Positions 1 to 9,134 of a DNA stretch of 64,000 nt are shown here, piece by piece. How positions within the stretch are numbered: the first letter of the stretch is position 1; each line of letters begins with the position of its first letter. The DNA comes from an uncultured Thermoanaerobaculia bacterium (GTDB lineage Bacteria; Acidobacteriota; Thermoanaerobaculia; Multivoradales; Multivoraceae). The notes below the pieces were generated by a model, which saw nothing but the letters and a program-made list of their open reading frames with translations, had not been told where the DNA came from and did not search any database. The translations under genes were made by a program, and so were the position numbers. The stretch lies in assembly GCA_951813015.1 (NCBI GenBank), contig CATOTG010000007.1, forward strand, positions 186,001 through 250,000. Reading direction: 5' to 3'.

Positions 1-37
1 CCCGATTGGTACTATTGAAGCCCTTGGAGGAAGCGGC

Positions 38-179
38 ATGATCCGGTTCAAGACCGGCAACATCCTTCACGAGGACGCGGAAGCGCTCGTCAACACGGTG
101 AACTGCGTCGGCGTGATGGGGCGCGGGGTCGCGCTTCAATTCAAGAAAGCGTATCCGGAGAACTTCCGCGCCTACGCTA
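38..179 (+). pseudogene. darG: DarG-like macro-domain antitoxin, N-terminal fragment only
   Basis: MIRFKTGNILHEDAEALVNTVNCVGVMGRGVALQFKKAYPENFRAYA is a typical start of a DarG macro domain; it then runs into an inverted-repeat element. Bases 1-18 translate as PDWYY-stop, like the C-terminus of DarT/DUF4433 proteins. Confidence 0.75.
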
Positions 180-339
180 CCAGCCCGTGGCAGAAGTCCG
201 TGTCGCACCGAGAGTGGCCAGGCACCCGCCCGGCAAGGCGCGAAGAGGGAGCATATCGGGCCATATTCGACCGAGGAGCAACGATGCCGGGCGGGATGCA
301 TGGCCGCTCGAATGCAGCGCGACTTCTGCCACGGGCTGC
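180..339. mobile_element. MITE-like non-autonomous element, copy 1
   Basis: Terminal inverted repeats CAGCCCGTGGCAGAAGTC (181-198) and GACTTCTGCCACGGGCTG (321-338), flanked by TA on both sides (178-179, 340-341); second copy at about 25.1 kb. Confidence 0.75.
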
Positions 340-389
340 TACGGCCTGCAAGGGCGGCGTCGTTCGGCCTGAACGCATATTAGTCGCGG

Positions 390-572
390 GAACGGCGCGC
401 ACGCTTGCTCCATGAAGTGATCGAGGACATCCGCAGATCGCGGCCGGGATTCCGTGCCTGCGACAATCTTCCGCGGGAAGCCCTCTACGACCGTGACCTG
501 GCCCGAGCCGAAGCCAGGGCGGCCGCCGAGAAGGAAGGCAGGTCGCCTGCCGAGTCCTCGAGCGAGACGTGA
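390..572 (+). pseudogene. C-terminal remnant of an unidentified ORF overlapping the hsdR start
   Basis: In-frame RRARLLHEVIEDIRRSRPGFRACDNLPREALYDRDLARAEARAAAEKEGRSPAESSSET-stop; the TGA overlaps the GTG of hsdR (GTGA). No clear start. Confidence 0.4.
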
Positions 573-3500
573 CGACCGACACTACCGAGCGCGGCCTCGA
601 ACGCCTCATCTGCACCGCCCTCGCCGGCCACCCCTGCGACCCGCCGAAGCCCGGCGAACTTCCCCAATCGACCGAGCCGAGCGCCGCCGCCGGCACTCCC
701 CCCGCCACCACCTCCGGCTGGACCGCCGGAAACCCCCGCAACTACGACCGGAACTACTGCGTCGATCTCGCCCAGCTCTCCCCGTTCCTCCACGCCACTC
801 AGCCAGACGCCGCCGCAAGCCTGGCCCTGGACGACGACGGGCCGGCGCGGCGCAAGTTCCTCGCCCGGCTGCAGGGCGAGATCACGAAGCGCGGCACCAT
901 CGACGTGTTGCGCAACGGCATCAAGCACGGCGCGCACGACATCGAGATTTTCTACGGCACGCCGTCCGAAGGGAACGAACTCGCGCAACAACGCTTCGAC
1001 CTGAACCGCTTCACCGTCACGCGGCAGCTTCGCTACAGCCGGGACGAGACGCAACTGGCGCTTGACCTGGCGCTGTTCGTCAACGGCCTGCCGGTCGTCA
1101 CGTTCGAGTTGAAGAACAGCCTGACCAAGCAGACCGTGAGCGACGCGGTCGAGCAATACCGGAAGGACCGCAATCCGCGGGAGAAGCTGTTCGAGTTCGG
1201 ACGCTGCATCGTCCACTTCGCGGTGGACGAGCGGGAAGTGCGCTTCTGCACCCACCTGCGGGGCAAGGCGTCCTGGTTCCTGCCGTTCAACCGCGGCTGG
1301 CAAGACGGCGCGGGGAACCCGCCGAACCCGGACGGTCTCGCCGCGGACTACCTGTGGCGCGACGTGCTGACCCGCGAGAGCCTCACGGAGATCGTCGAGA
1401 ACTACGCCCAGATCGTCGAATCGAAGGACGAGAAGACGGGCCGCAAGAGGAAGACCCAGATCTGGCCGCGCTACCACCAGCTCGACGTAGTCCGCCGGCT
1501 TCTGGCCGACGCGGCCGAGCACGGCGCCGGCAACCGTTACCTGATCCAGCACTCGGCGGGCAGCGGCAAGAGCTACTCCATCGCCTGGCTGGCCCATCAA
1601 TTGATCGGGCTGAAGGGGCGGACGGGTTTCCCGCGCTCCCAGGCGGAAGAGGACAGTGGCTCGGTGTTCGACTCCATCGTCGTCGTCACCGACCGGGTCA
1701 TCCTGGACCGCCAGATCCACGCCACGATCAGGCAGTACGCCCAGGTCGGGGCAACCGTCGGGCACGCGGACCGTTCGGGGGATCTCCGCCAGCTCCTCGA
1801 AGGCGGCAAGAAGATCGTCATCACGACGATCCAGAAGTTCCCCCACGTCCTGGACGCCATCGGCAACGAGCAGCGCGGACGACGGTTCGCGATCATCATC
1901 GACGAGGCCCACTCCAGCCAGGGCGGGCGGACGAGCGCCGCGGTTTCGGGCGCTCTCTCCGAAGCTGGCGCCCGCGGCGAAGACGAAACGTACGAGGACC
2001 AGATCAACCGACTGATGGAGTCCCGCAAGCTGCTGCCGAACGCCAGCTACTTCGCCTTCACGGCCACACCGAAGAACAAGACCCTGGAGCTCTTCGGCCT
2101 TCCCGAACCGCAGCCCGACGGTTCGGTCAAGCGCCGCGCCTTCCACGCCTACTCGATGAAGCAGGCAATCGAGGAGGGCTTCATCCTCGACATCCTGAAA
2201 CACTACACGCCGGTCAGGAGCTACTACCGGCTCGCGAAGAGCGTCGAGGATGACCCCGAGTTCGATGTCAAGAAGGCGCAGCGGAAGCTGCGGCGCTTTG
2301 TCGAGGGGCACGACCACGCGATCCGACTGAAGGCCGCGATCATGGCGGACCACTTCCACGACCGGGTCGCCGCGCCGAAGAAGATCGGCGGCGAGGCGCG
2401 GGCCATGGTGGTCACGAACGGAGTCCAGCGCGCGATCCAGTACTTCCACGCCATCCGCGACGGCCTGGAAGCGAGGAAGAGCCCCTACCGGGCGATCGTC
2501 GCCTTTTCGGGCGAGCACGAGTACGGCGGAGCGAAGGTCACGGAAGCCTCGCTGAACGGCTTCCCGTCAAGGCGGATCGCGGAGAAGATCCAGGAACATC
2601 CCTACCGGTTCCTGGTCTGCGCGGACAAGTTCCAGACCGGCTACGACGAACCGCTGCTGCACACGATGTACGTCGACAAGACGCTGTCGGGGATCAAGGC
2701 GGTGCAGACCCTTTCGCGGCTCAACCGCGCGCATCCGGGAAAGCACGACGTCTTCGTGCTCGACTTCCTGAACGACTCCGAGATCATCCGCGACTCGTTC
2801 GCGAACTACTACCGCGGAACGATCCTGGCGGACGAGACGGACCCGGACCGGCTGCACGATCTGCAGGCCGACCTCGACGCAGCGCAGGTCTACTCGGCGG
2901 AGCAGATCGACCGCTTCGTCGAGCGCTATCTGGGCGGGGCGGAGCGCGACCGGCTCGACCCGATCCTCGACGACTGCGTAGCCGTCTACCTCAGCGATCT
3001 TGACGAGGACGGGCAGGTCGACTTCAAGGGCAAGGCGAAGGGCTTCCTGCGCGCCTACGGCTTCCTCTCGTCCATCCTCCCGTTCTCGAACGCCGGCTGG
3101 GAGAAGCGGTCGATCTTCCTGAACTTCCTGATCTCCAAGCTGCCGGCGCCACGGGAGGAGGACCTGGCGCGGGGCATCCTCGAAACAATCGACATGGACA
3201 GCTATCGGGCCGAGAAACAGGCGATGCGAAAGATCCTGCTGCCCGACGAGGACGCCGAGGTCGATCCGACGCCGCCCGCCGGCGCCGGCCATCGCGCGGA
3301 ACCGGAGATGGAACACCTCTCCAACATCATCAAGGCGTTCAACGACCATTTCGGAGGCATCGAGTGGGACGACGCCGACCGCGTGCAGCGAATGATCGCA
3401 TTCGACATTCCCGCAAGGGTCGCCGCCGACACGGCCTTCCGCAACGCACGGCAGAACTCGGACCGGGAGAACACCCGCATAGAGCACGACAAAGCGCTTG

Positions 3501-3631
3501 TCCGCGTGATGCAGAACCTGATGAAGGACGACACCGAGCTGTTCAAGCAGTTCATGGACAACGAGAGCTTCAAGCAGTGGATGTCCGAGACCGTCTTCAG
3601 GCGCGCGTACGACCAGGCAGGCGCTTCATGA
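569..3631 (+). CDS. hsdR: Type I restriction-modification system endonuclease subunit R
   Basis: 1020 aa; nuclease-like FELKNSLTKQ, Walker A HSAGSGKSYSIAW, DEAHSS, TATPKNKTLELFG helicase motifs; GTG start. Confidence 0.95.
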   Translation: MTTDTTERGLERLICTALAGHPCDPPKPGELPQSTEPSAAAGTPPATTSGWTAGNPRNYDRNYCVDLAQLSPFLHATQPDAAASLALDDDGPARRKFLARLQGEITKRGTIDVLRNGIKHGAHDIEIFYGTPSEGNELAQQRFDLNRFTVTRQLRYSRDETQLALDLALFVNGLPVVTFELKNSLTKQTVSDAVEQYRKDRNPREKLFEFGRCIVHFAVDEREVRFCTHLRGKASWFLPFNRGWQDGAGNPPNPDGLAADYLWRDVLTRESLTEIVENYAQIVESKDEKTGRKRKTQIWPRYHQLDVVRRLLADAAEHGAGNRYLIQHSAGSGKSYSIAWLAHQLIGLKGRTGFPRSQAEEDSGSVFDSIVVVTDRVILDRQIHATIRQYAQVGATVGHADRSGDLRQLLEGGKKIVITTIQKFPHVLDAIGNEQRGRRFAIIIDEAHSSQGGRTSAAVSGALSEAGARGEDETYEDQINRLMESRKLLPNASYFAFTATPKNKTLELFGLPEPQPDGSVKRRAFHAYSMKQAIEEGFILDILKHYTPVRSYYRLAKSVEDDPEFDVKKAQRKLRRFVEGHDHAIRLKAAIMADHFHDRVAAPKKIGGEARAMVVTNGVQRAIQYFHAIRDGLEARKSPYRAIVAFSGEHEYGGAKVTEASLNGFPSRRIAEKIQEHPYRFLVCADKFQTGYDEPLLHTMYVDKTLSGIKAVQTLSRLNRAHPGKHDVFVLDFLNDSEIIRDSFANYYRGTILADETDPDRLHDLQADLDAAQVYSAEQIDRFVERYLGGAERDRLDPILDDCVAVYLSDLDEDGQVDFKGKAKGFLRAYGFLSSILPFSNAGWEKRSIFLNFLISKLPAPREEDLARGILETIDMDSYRAEKQAMRKILLPDEDAEVDPTPPAGAGHRAEPEMEHLSNIIKAFNDHFGGIEWDDADRVQRMIAFDIPARVAADTAFRNARQNSDRENTRIEHDKALVRVMQNLMKDDTELFKQFMDNESFKQWMSETVFRRAYDQAGAS

Positions 3632-3670
3632 ACGAGGTGGTCCCGCTCCTGAACCACCCGCTCTCGGAAT

Positions 3671-3704
3671 CCGGAACCGCGGGAAGCCGTTCCCGGTTCC
3701 GCAT
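3671..3704. terminator. Imperfect hairpin between convergent genes
   Basis: CCGGAACCGCGGGAA ... TTCCCGGTTCCG between the hsdR stop and the stop of the minus-strand ORF. Confidence 0.4.
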
Positions 3705-3730
3705 CCCTGGTCGCGGCATATGCCTCGCGC

Positions 3731-5707
3731 TCAGTGCAACGGCAGTGCGTATCCCAAGGCATGAACGGCCTTGCGAAACTTCGCCTCCGACTTCGCCGGC
3801 ACCACCAGGCGCAGCGAGTCGACTCTCAGGCAGTATCTGGCAGCGCCCGGGTTTCCCGTTATCTCGCCAGCTACCCGCTCGCTTTCGCACTCGATGAGCA
3901 GCGCCGGCCGCCGTGTCACGGCTGTCGCGCCCCGCTCCATCCGGCGCAGAAACGCCTCGACCGTCTCCGGCAGCGGCTGCTCGTCGCGGGCGTCGAGGAA
4001 GTCCCGCAGTTCCGCCCCGTCGTGACCGCTCTCGAGGGCCGACAAAGCCCGGTCGATATCCAGCCGCCAGACGCCCTCCGCCTCGACCCGCGCGTATGTC
4101 TCGAGCAGAAGCCGCTCGTCCGCGGAAAGCGGTAACGAGGCGCGGACACGCAGATCGGTGAACAGGGTCAGGCTGCTGCTGACCAGCGGCGTGGACGGCT
4201 TGTAGCGGCGCGTCTTCCCGAGGCAGTAGGCGCCGAGAGGATTGAGGCGGATGAACGCCAGACCGTCGTAACGGCTCAGAAACGACACGAAGTCGGCGCC
4301 CCACCGCCAAGTGAAGTCGAGCCGCGCGCCACACGGGTCGGTGAACGCAACGTCCACCAAGCCGAGCGTCGCCGCATACTCGAACAGGACGCAAAGGAAG
4401 TAGCGCAATTCCAGATCGTCGCCGGGGCCATCGTTCTCGTATCCGAACGAGCCGTACTCCTGGTGCTCCAGGTAGAGAGTCCAGGGGTCGCGCGTGACGC
4501 TGAACCTCAGATCCGTGGCGTACATGAACCGAAACAACTCGTCGACCCCTACCCAACGCCCCGCGGGGCACTGCTTGAGCCCCGCGGCCACGACCGCGCG
4601 ACGCCTCGGCGCGGAAGTCAACGCCCCGCGGCCGCGCCCGCGGAACTGACCCTTGACCTTTTCCATGCGACTGAATTCGTCGAGCAGGGCGTTCTTGACC
4701 CAACTCCGCCAGACCTGTCGCAGCGTCTCCCAGGGCGGCGCCGACAACGCCGCGCGCCCCTGCCCCGTCAGCAGGAGCTTCCCGTTACCGGCAACCTCGG
4801 CCAACCCGGCCGCCTGCACAAGCCAGGACCAGGCGAACCCTCGGATCGGGCCCGCCTCCGAATCCCGCCGGCGCCGCTCTCCGGACGCCTCGAAGAAGTC
4901 GCCGCCATCGAGTTCCGCGCCGATTCGCTTCACGGTCCTCGCCGAAGGCCGCCGGGTCTGTGCGCTCACGGCAAGCCGTCCCCGATCGATCAGGCGCAGC
5001 ACCGCCAACAGGTCCCGGACCGCGGCTTGCTCCATGTCCCTGCGAACGAGCGCCACATCCTCGAACCTGGGCTCCTGGCCGTATCCCGTGTACTGCTCAC
5101 GGGACACGAAGTCCGGGCACTCGGCCCCCGATTCCAGGGCGGCATCGGGCGGTTCGGGCACGAACTTGCGCAGCCTTGCGGCAACATCGCCAGGTACCGA
5201 CGGCGACAAGCCATGAGAACGGTCGGGCGACTGGAGGAAGCACCGCAGCAGAGGCGACTCAACCGAGCCGTACTCCCCGATCCCCTCAGGAAGATCGCCG
5301 TACTTCACGAGAAAGCGGCTGGCCCTGAACCGGCCGGAGGCGCCGTACAGGGTCTCCGCCACCGCCAGTCGCTGCTTCTCGTCGAGTTGCGCCCAAAGGT
5401 CCTTCAACGTCGAGAGGGTCAGCCGGCGCCGCAGAGCGTCCACGATTTCCACCTTGCGCGTCGGTCTCGGCGTGGGAACTCCGAGCACGCCCATCATCGG
5501 CAGGAGAGACGACACGTTCAGCAGGTTCAAGGCACCCTTCAGAGTGGCTGGCGGCGCATCGATCACGGAATCTGCCTCAGTGCCGGTCACGCCCTTGGGA
5601 GGGAATGCAGCGACCGCGGCTCCTGCCATGTCGAGGAAGGCACGGCGGCAGTATCGCACGAGACGGCATTCCTGACTCCCGAACGCCTGCTGTCCGCGTG
5701 AACACAC
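3731..5707 (-). CDS. Uncharacterised large protein next to hsdR
   Basis: 658 aa open frame with protein-like composition (e.g. ALRRRLTLSTLKDLWAQLDEKQRLAVAETLYGASGRFRASRFLVKYGDLP); true start uncertain. Confidence 0.75.
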   Translation of the reverse strand: MCSRGQQAFGSQECRLVRYCRRAFLDMAGAAVAAFPPKGVTGTEADSVIDAPPATLKGALNLLNVSSLLPMMGVLGVPTPRPTRKVEIVDALRRRLTLSTLKDLWAQLDEKQRLAVAETLYGASGRFRASRFLVKYGDLPEGIGEYGSVESPLLRCFLQSPDRSHGLSPSVPGDVAARLRKFVPEPPDAALESGAECPDFVSREQYTGYGQEPRFEDVALVRRDMEQAAVRDLLAVLRLIDRGRLAVSAQTRRPSARTVKRIGAELDGGDFFEASGERRRRDSEAGPIRGFAWSWLVQAAGLAEVAGNGKLLLTGQGRAALSAPPWETLRQVWRSWVKNALLDEFSRMEKVKGQFRGRGRGALTSAPRRRAVVAAGLKQCPAGRWVGVDELFRFMYATDLRFSVTRDPWTLYLEHQEYGSFGYENDGPGDDLELRYFLCVLFEYAATLGLVDVAFTDPCGARLDFTWRWGADFVSFLSRYDGLAFIRLNPLGAYCLGKTRRYKPSTPLVSSSLTLFTDLRVRASLPLSADERLLLETYARVEAEGVWRLDIDRALSALESGHDGAELRDFLDARDEQPLPETVEAFLRRMERGATAVTRRPALLIECESERVAGEITGNPGAARYCLRVDSLRLVVPAKSEAKFRKAVHALGYALPLH

Positions 5708-6314
5708 GCGCGATTCTCATCGGGCTGGCGCTCGGCCTGGGGCTCGGAATCGCCGCGTCGGCGACGGGTTCGCCCGCGTTGCTGCGGGCCGCCGAGGCTG
5801 TTGCCCCTGGTCTGGTTCCTGGGCGGCGTGCCGCCCGGGCGCTTCATCCGGGCAACGGTGGGCACGTACACCGTGGGCTTCACGACGACGACGTCCGTGG
5901 GGACACTGCCGATGATGCTGCAGGAGGCGAAGGCACTCGGCCTGTCCGAGCGCAAGTACACGCTGATTCCTGCCGCTGGCGGCGTCGATCAACCGTCCGG
6001 GCAGCGCGCTGTTTCAGAGCGCGTCGCTCGTCTTCCTGGCGGCCATGCACGGGGTGCCGCTCGACGGGGGGCTGATCGCCGCGGCGGTGCTGGCGATCTT
6101 CCTCGCCGCGATGACGGTCGCTCCGGTGCCCAGCGCCAGCATCGTGTCGATGGTGCCGGCCCTCGACGTCGTGGGCGTGCCGATCGCGGGACTCGGCATC
6201 CTGCTGGGGATCGACCGCGTGCCCGACGTCTTCCGCTCCGCGGCCAACGTGATCGGCCACATGTGCGCCGCGACCACGGTCGACACGATGACGCGTGGCG
6301 ACGGCGAGGAGTGA
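5698..6314 (+). pseudogene. Degraded Na+/dicarboxylate (SDF/DAACS) symporter
   Basis: Fragments in different frames: VNTRAILIGLALGLGLGIAAS; TVGTYTVGFTTTTSVGTLPMMLQEAKALGLSERKYTLIPA; MHGVPLDGGLIAAAVLAIFLAAMTVAPVPSASIVSMVPALDVVGVPIAGLGILLGIDRVPDVFRSAANVIGHMCAATTVD. Middle of the family is missing. Confidence 0.75.
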
Positions 6315-6347
6315 GCCACCGATTCGCGGCCTACTATGGTGGGCAGC

Positions 6348-9029
6348 ATGTTGAATCGACACCGGCCTTCAAACCGTCTGGCGACCCTCTGTTTGCTCGT
6401 CCTCGCGCTCAGCGCTCAAGGCTGCACCGGCGGCGACTCAGGCGACTACCTGAGCGCGGACCTGCGGCAACGCGTCGAGGCGCTGAAGCTGGAGGCGCCC
6501 GAGAGCACCGACGACGTCGCCGTCCTGAGCGACCGGCTCGACACACTGTGGCAGTGGGCGAACGCCTACTCGCTCACCGGCGGGCCGATCCCCGACGCCT
6601 TCCCGCAGCTTGTCGCGAATGCGAATCGCTCACTTCGCGACGTGGGGGGCGGAGCGACGATCCCAATGTCGAGGATCCCGGAGTTCATCCGCCTCTACAC
6701 CCGGGAGTTCCAGATCAAGGACGAGCACCCGGGGGCGGTCGGCTCGCTGACCCTCGACCCGCCCGGTCCGTTCCGCGCCGGCGACCAGGTCACGGTCAGG
6801 CTGGTCTACACCGTGGGCACGCTCGGCATGGCGGAGGGCGGCGGCCTCCTGGTGCGCGGCGCGCGGAGCGGCATCCAGGCCGAGGATCCGGCCGGTCGGA
6901 ACTACGTGTCGGTCGAGAGCTCGAATCCGGACGCGTCGCTGACTTCCAGCGAGCCCTGGGGCAACTGGCTGGGGATGCACTTCCTCAACCGGGGCGGCCG
7001 GGCTCGCCCCGGCGTGCCGCGCGCCGTGCTGCAGTTCCGTCTGAGCGGTGCGGCTCTTGAGGAAGGCGACACGATCACCATCACCTACGGCGACACCTCG
7101 GGCGGCGGACCCGGCTTCGCGCTGCAGGAAACCTCCAACGACCAGGTGATCCTGCATGTGTACGCCGACATCGAGGGCGCTGGCGACCTGCTGAGACCGG
7201 CATGGCCTTCGTTCGAGGTACTGGGCCGCGACGAGGTCCGCTACGTCAACGCGGTCGCCCCCTCGATCGTCGCGCCCGGCGAACCCTTCACGCTGGCCGT
7301 CCGCGCCGAGGACCGGATGAAGAACCCGTCGTCGGCCACGATGCCCGCGCTCGAGGTGCTGCTGGACGGCGAGCCGTTCCGCACGATCGAGGCCGGCAGT
7401 CCGGCAATCTCGCTGCTTGAGAACGTCAGCCTCGCCGAACCCGGCATCTACCGTTTCTCCGTCCGGAACGAGGACGGATCGATCCGGGCGACGAGCAATC
7501 CCGTCCGCGTCGAGGAAGATCCGGCTACCCGCGTCTACTGGGGCGAGACCCACGGTCACACCGCCTTCGCCGAGGGCCAGGGATCGCCGGACGGCTACTA
7601 CCGGTTCGGGCGCGACGTGGCCCGGCTCGACTTCCTGAGCCTCTCCGAGCACGACATCTGGATGGACGACAGCGAGTGGCGGAAGCTGCAAGAACTCGTC
7701 GAGGAGTACCGGATCGAAGGACGAGTGCCTTTCTTGCGCTCGTTGACTCGCGCACGAACAGGTTCGCGGGCGCCGCGGGACGCGCCACCCGCGTTCACGC
7801 CGATCCTGAGCTTCGAGTGGACGTCGCGGTCGCCGCTGGGCGGCCACCACAACGTGTTCTTCCGCGACACGCCCGGCCGCAGCCGGGTTCCGAACCAGAA
7901 GGCGCCCCTGCTCGACGAGCTGTACGCCGGACTCCGTAGCGGAAACAGCACGGACGATGTCCTGGTCATCCCCCACGCCCACCAACCGGGAGACTGGACG
8001 AACAGCGACCCCGACCTGGAGCGGCTGGTCGAGATCCAGTCCGGCCACGGCACCTTCGACTGGTTCGGCAACAAGTACCTGCAGAACGGCTTCGAGGTCG
8101 GCTTCATCGGCGCTTCCGACAACCACAACGGCCATCCCGGGTACTCCGGGGCCGGCAACCGGCAACTGGGCGGTCTGGCCGCCGTCTACGCGCCCGAGAA
8201 CAACGCGGACGCGATCTTCAGCGCGCTCCGCGACCGGGCGACGTATGCGACGACCGGTGAGCGGATCATCCTCGAAGCGACCCTCAACGGCGGCCGCATG
8301 GGCACTCGCCTGGAGGACGCCGCCGTGCGCCGGATCGACTGCCGGGTCCACGGCACGGCGCCCATCGACGCGATCGACGTGATCAGGAACGGCACGATCG
8401 TCTACACCAGGAGGTACCTGGAGAGCGCGCTGTCCGAGGAAGCGCGGGTGCAGATCACGTTCGAGTCGTCGACGGAGATCCACGGCGAGCGCACGCCGCC
8501 CCGCGGCGGGCGACCGTGGAAGGGAGCGATCCACGTCGCCGGCGCGGAACTGGTCGACTACGAGAACCCCTGGTTCACCCAGCCGGCGACCTACCGCGTC
8601 GCCCGCAACACGGCGGAACGCAACCGGATCGACTTCGACTTTCCCACCCGCGGCCGTCCGAAGTCGCTCGTTCTCGAGTTGCGCGGCGCCAGCCCGGACA
8701 CCGTGGTCACCGTCGAGATGGAGACGACGACCGAGTCCCGCGGCTCGGGCGGCTACGTCCGCGTCCCCCAGGAGCTGCCGGCGAATACCGTGCGGTTTCA
8801 GCTCGGCGATCTGAAGGGACAGGTCGACCGCCGCGAGGTCCAGGTGCTGGAGCACACGGACGCGCTCTCCGCGCAGATCGTGACCGAGGGACGGGCCCTC
8901 GACCAGGAGTTCAGCTTCACCGACCAGGGCGAGGTCCAGGCCGGCGACTACTACTACCTGCGCGTGCGTCAGATCGACGGCAGCATGGCGTGGTCGAGCC
9001 CGTTCTGGGTGGGCGAAGGCTCCGGCTAG
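6348..9029 (+). CDS. DUF3604 domain-containing lipoprotein
   Basis: Lipobox LVLALSAQGCTGG; VYWGETHGHTAFAEGQGSPDGYYRFGRDVARLDFLSLSEHD; FIGASDNHNGHPGYSGAG. Confidence 0.85.
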   Translation: MLNRHRPSNRLATLCLLVLALSAQGCTGGDSGDYLSADLRQRVEALKLEAPESTDDVAVLSDRLDTLWQWANAYSLTGGPIPDAFPQLVANANRSLRDVGGGATIPMSRIPEFIRLYTREFQIKDEHPGAVGSLTLDPPGPFRAGDQVTVRLVYTVGTLGMAEGGGLLVRGARSGIQAEDPAGRNYVSVESSNPDASLTSSEPWGNWLGMHFLNRGGRARPGVPRAVLQFRLSGAALEEGDTITITYGDTSGGGPGFALQETSNDQVILHVYADIEGAGDLLRPAWPSFEVLGRDEVRYVNAVAPSIVAPGEPFTLAVRAEDRMKNPSSATMPALEVLLDGEPFRTIEAGSPAISLLENVSLAEPGIYRFSVRNEDGSIRATSNPVRVEEDPATRVYWGETHGHTAFAEGQGSPDGYYRFGRDVARLDFLSLSEHDIWMDDSEWRKLQELVEEYRIEGRVPFLRSLTRARTGSRAPRDAPPAFTPILSFEWTSRSPLGGHHNVFFRDTPGRSRVPNQKAPLLDELYAGLRSGNSTDDVLVIPHAHQPGDWTNSDPDLERLVEIQSGHGTFDWFGNKYLQNGFEVGFIGASDNHNGHPGYSGAGNRQLGGLAAVYAPENNADAIFSALRDRATYATTGERIILEATLNGGRMGTRLEDAAVRRIDCRVHGTAPIDAIDVIRNGTIVYTRRYLESALSEEARVQITFESSTEIHGERTPPRGGRPWKGAIHVAGAELVDYENPWFTQPATYRVARNTAERNRIDFDFPTRGRPKSLVLELRGASPDTVVTVEMETTTESRGSGGYVRVPQELPANTVRFQLGDLKGQVDRREVQVLEHTDALSAQIVTEGRALDQEFSFTDQGEVQAGDYYYLRVRQIDGSMAWSSPFWVGEGSG
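7725..7800 (-). repeat. R-family palindromic repeat, diverged copy inside CDS (R5)
   Basis: Reverse complement GCGGGTGGCGCGTCCCGCGGCGCCCGCGAACCTGTTCGTGCGCGAGTCAACGAGCGCA aligns with the R2 copy at 25233-25301. Confidence 0.55.
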
Positions 9030-9134
9030 CGCCACCGGAGGCCGCCTGCGGCGGCATGCCGGCCAGACCGCCGGCGCACCCGGCGGAAGCCGAGGCGTTA
9101 GGCTCCGGGGAACCCTGGAACAAGGAGATTCGAG

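Noticed and set aside
485-2518. 677-aa minus-strand ORF
   Set aside because: Antisense to hsdR, which has unmistakable motifs.
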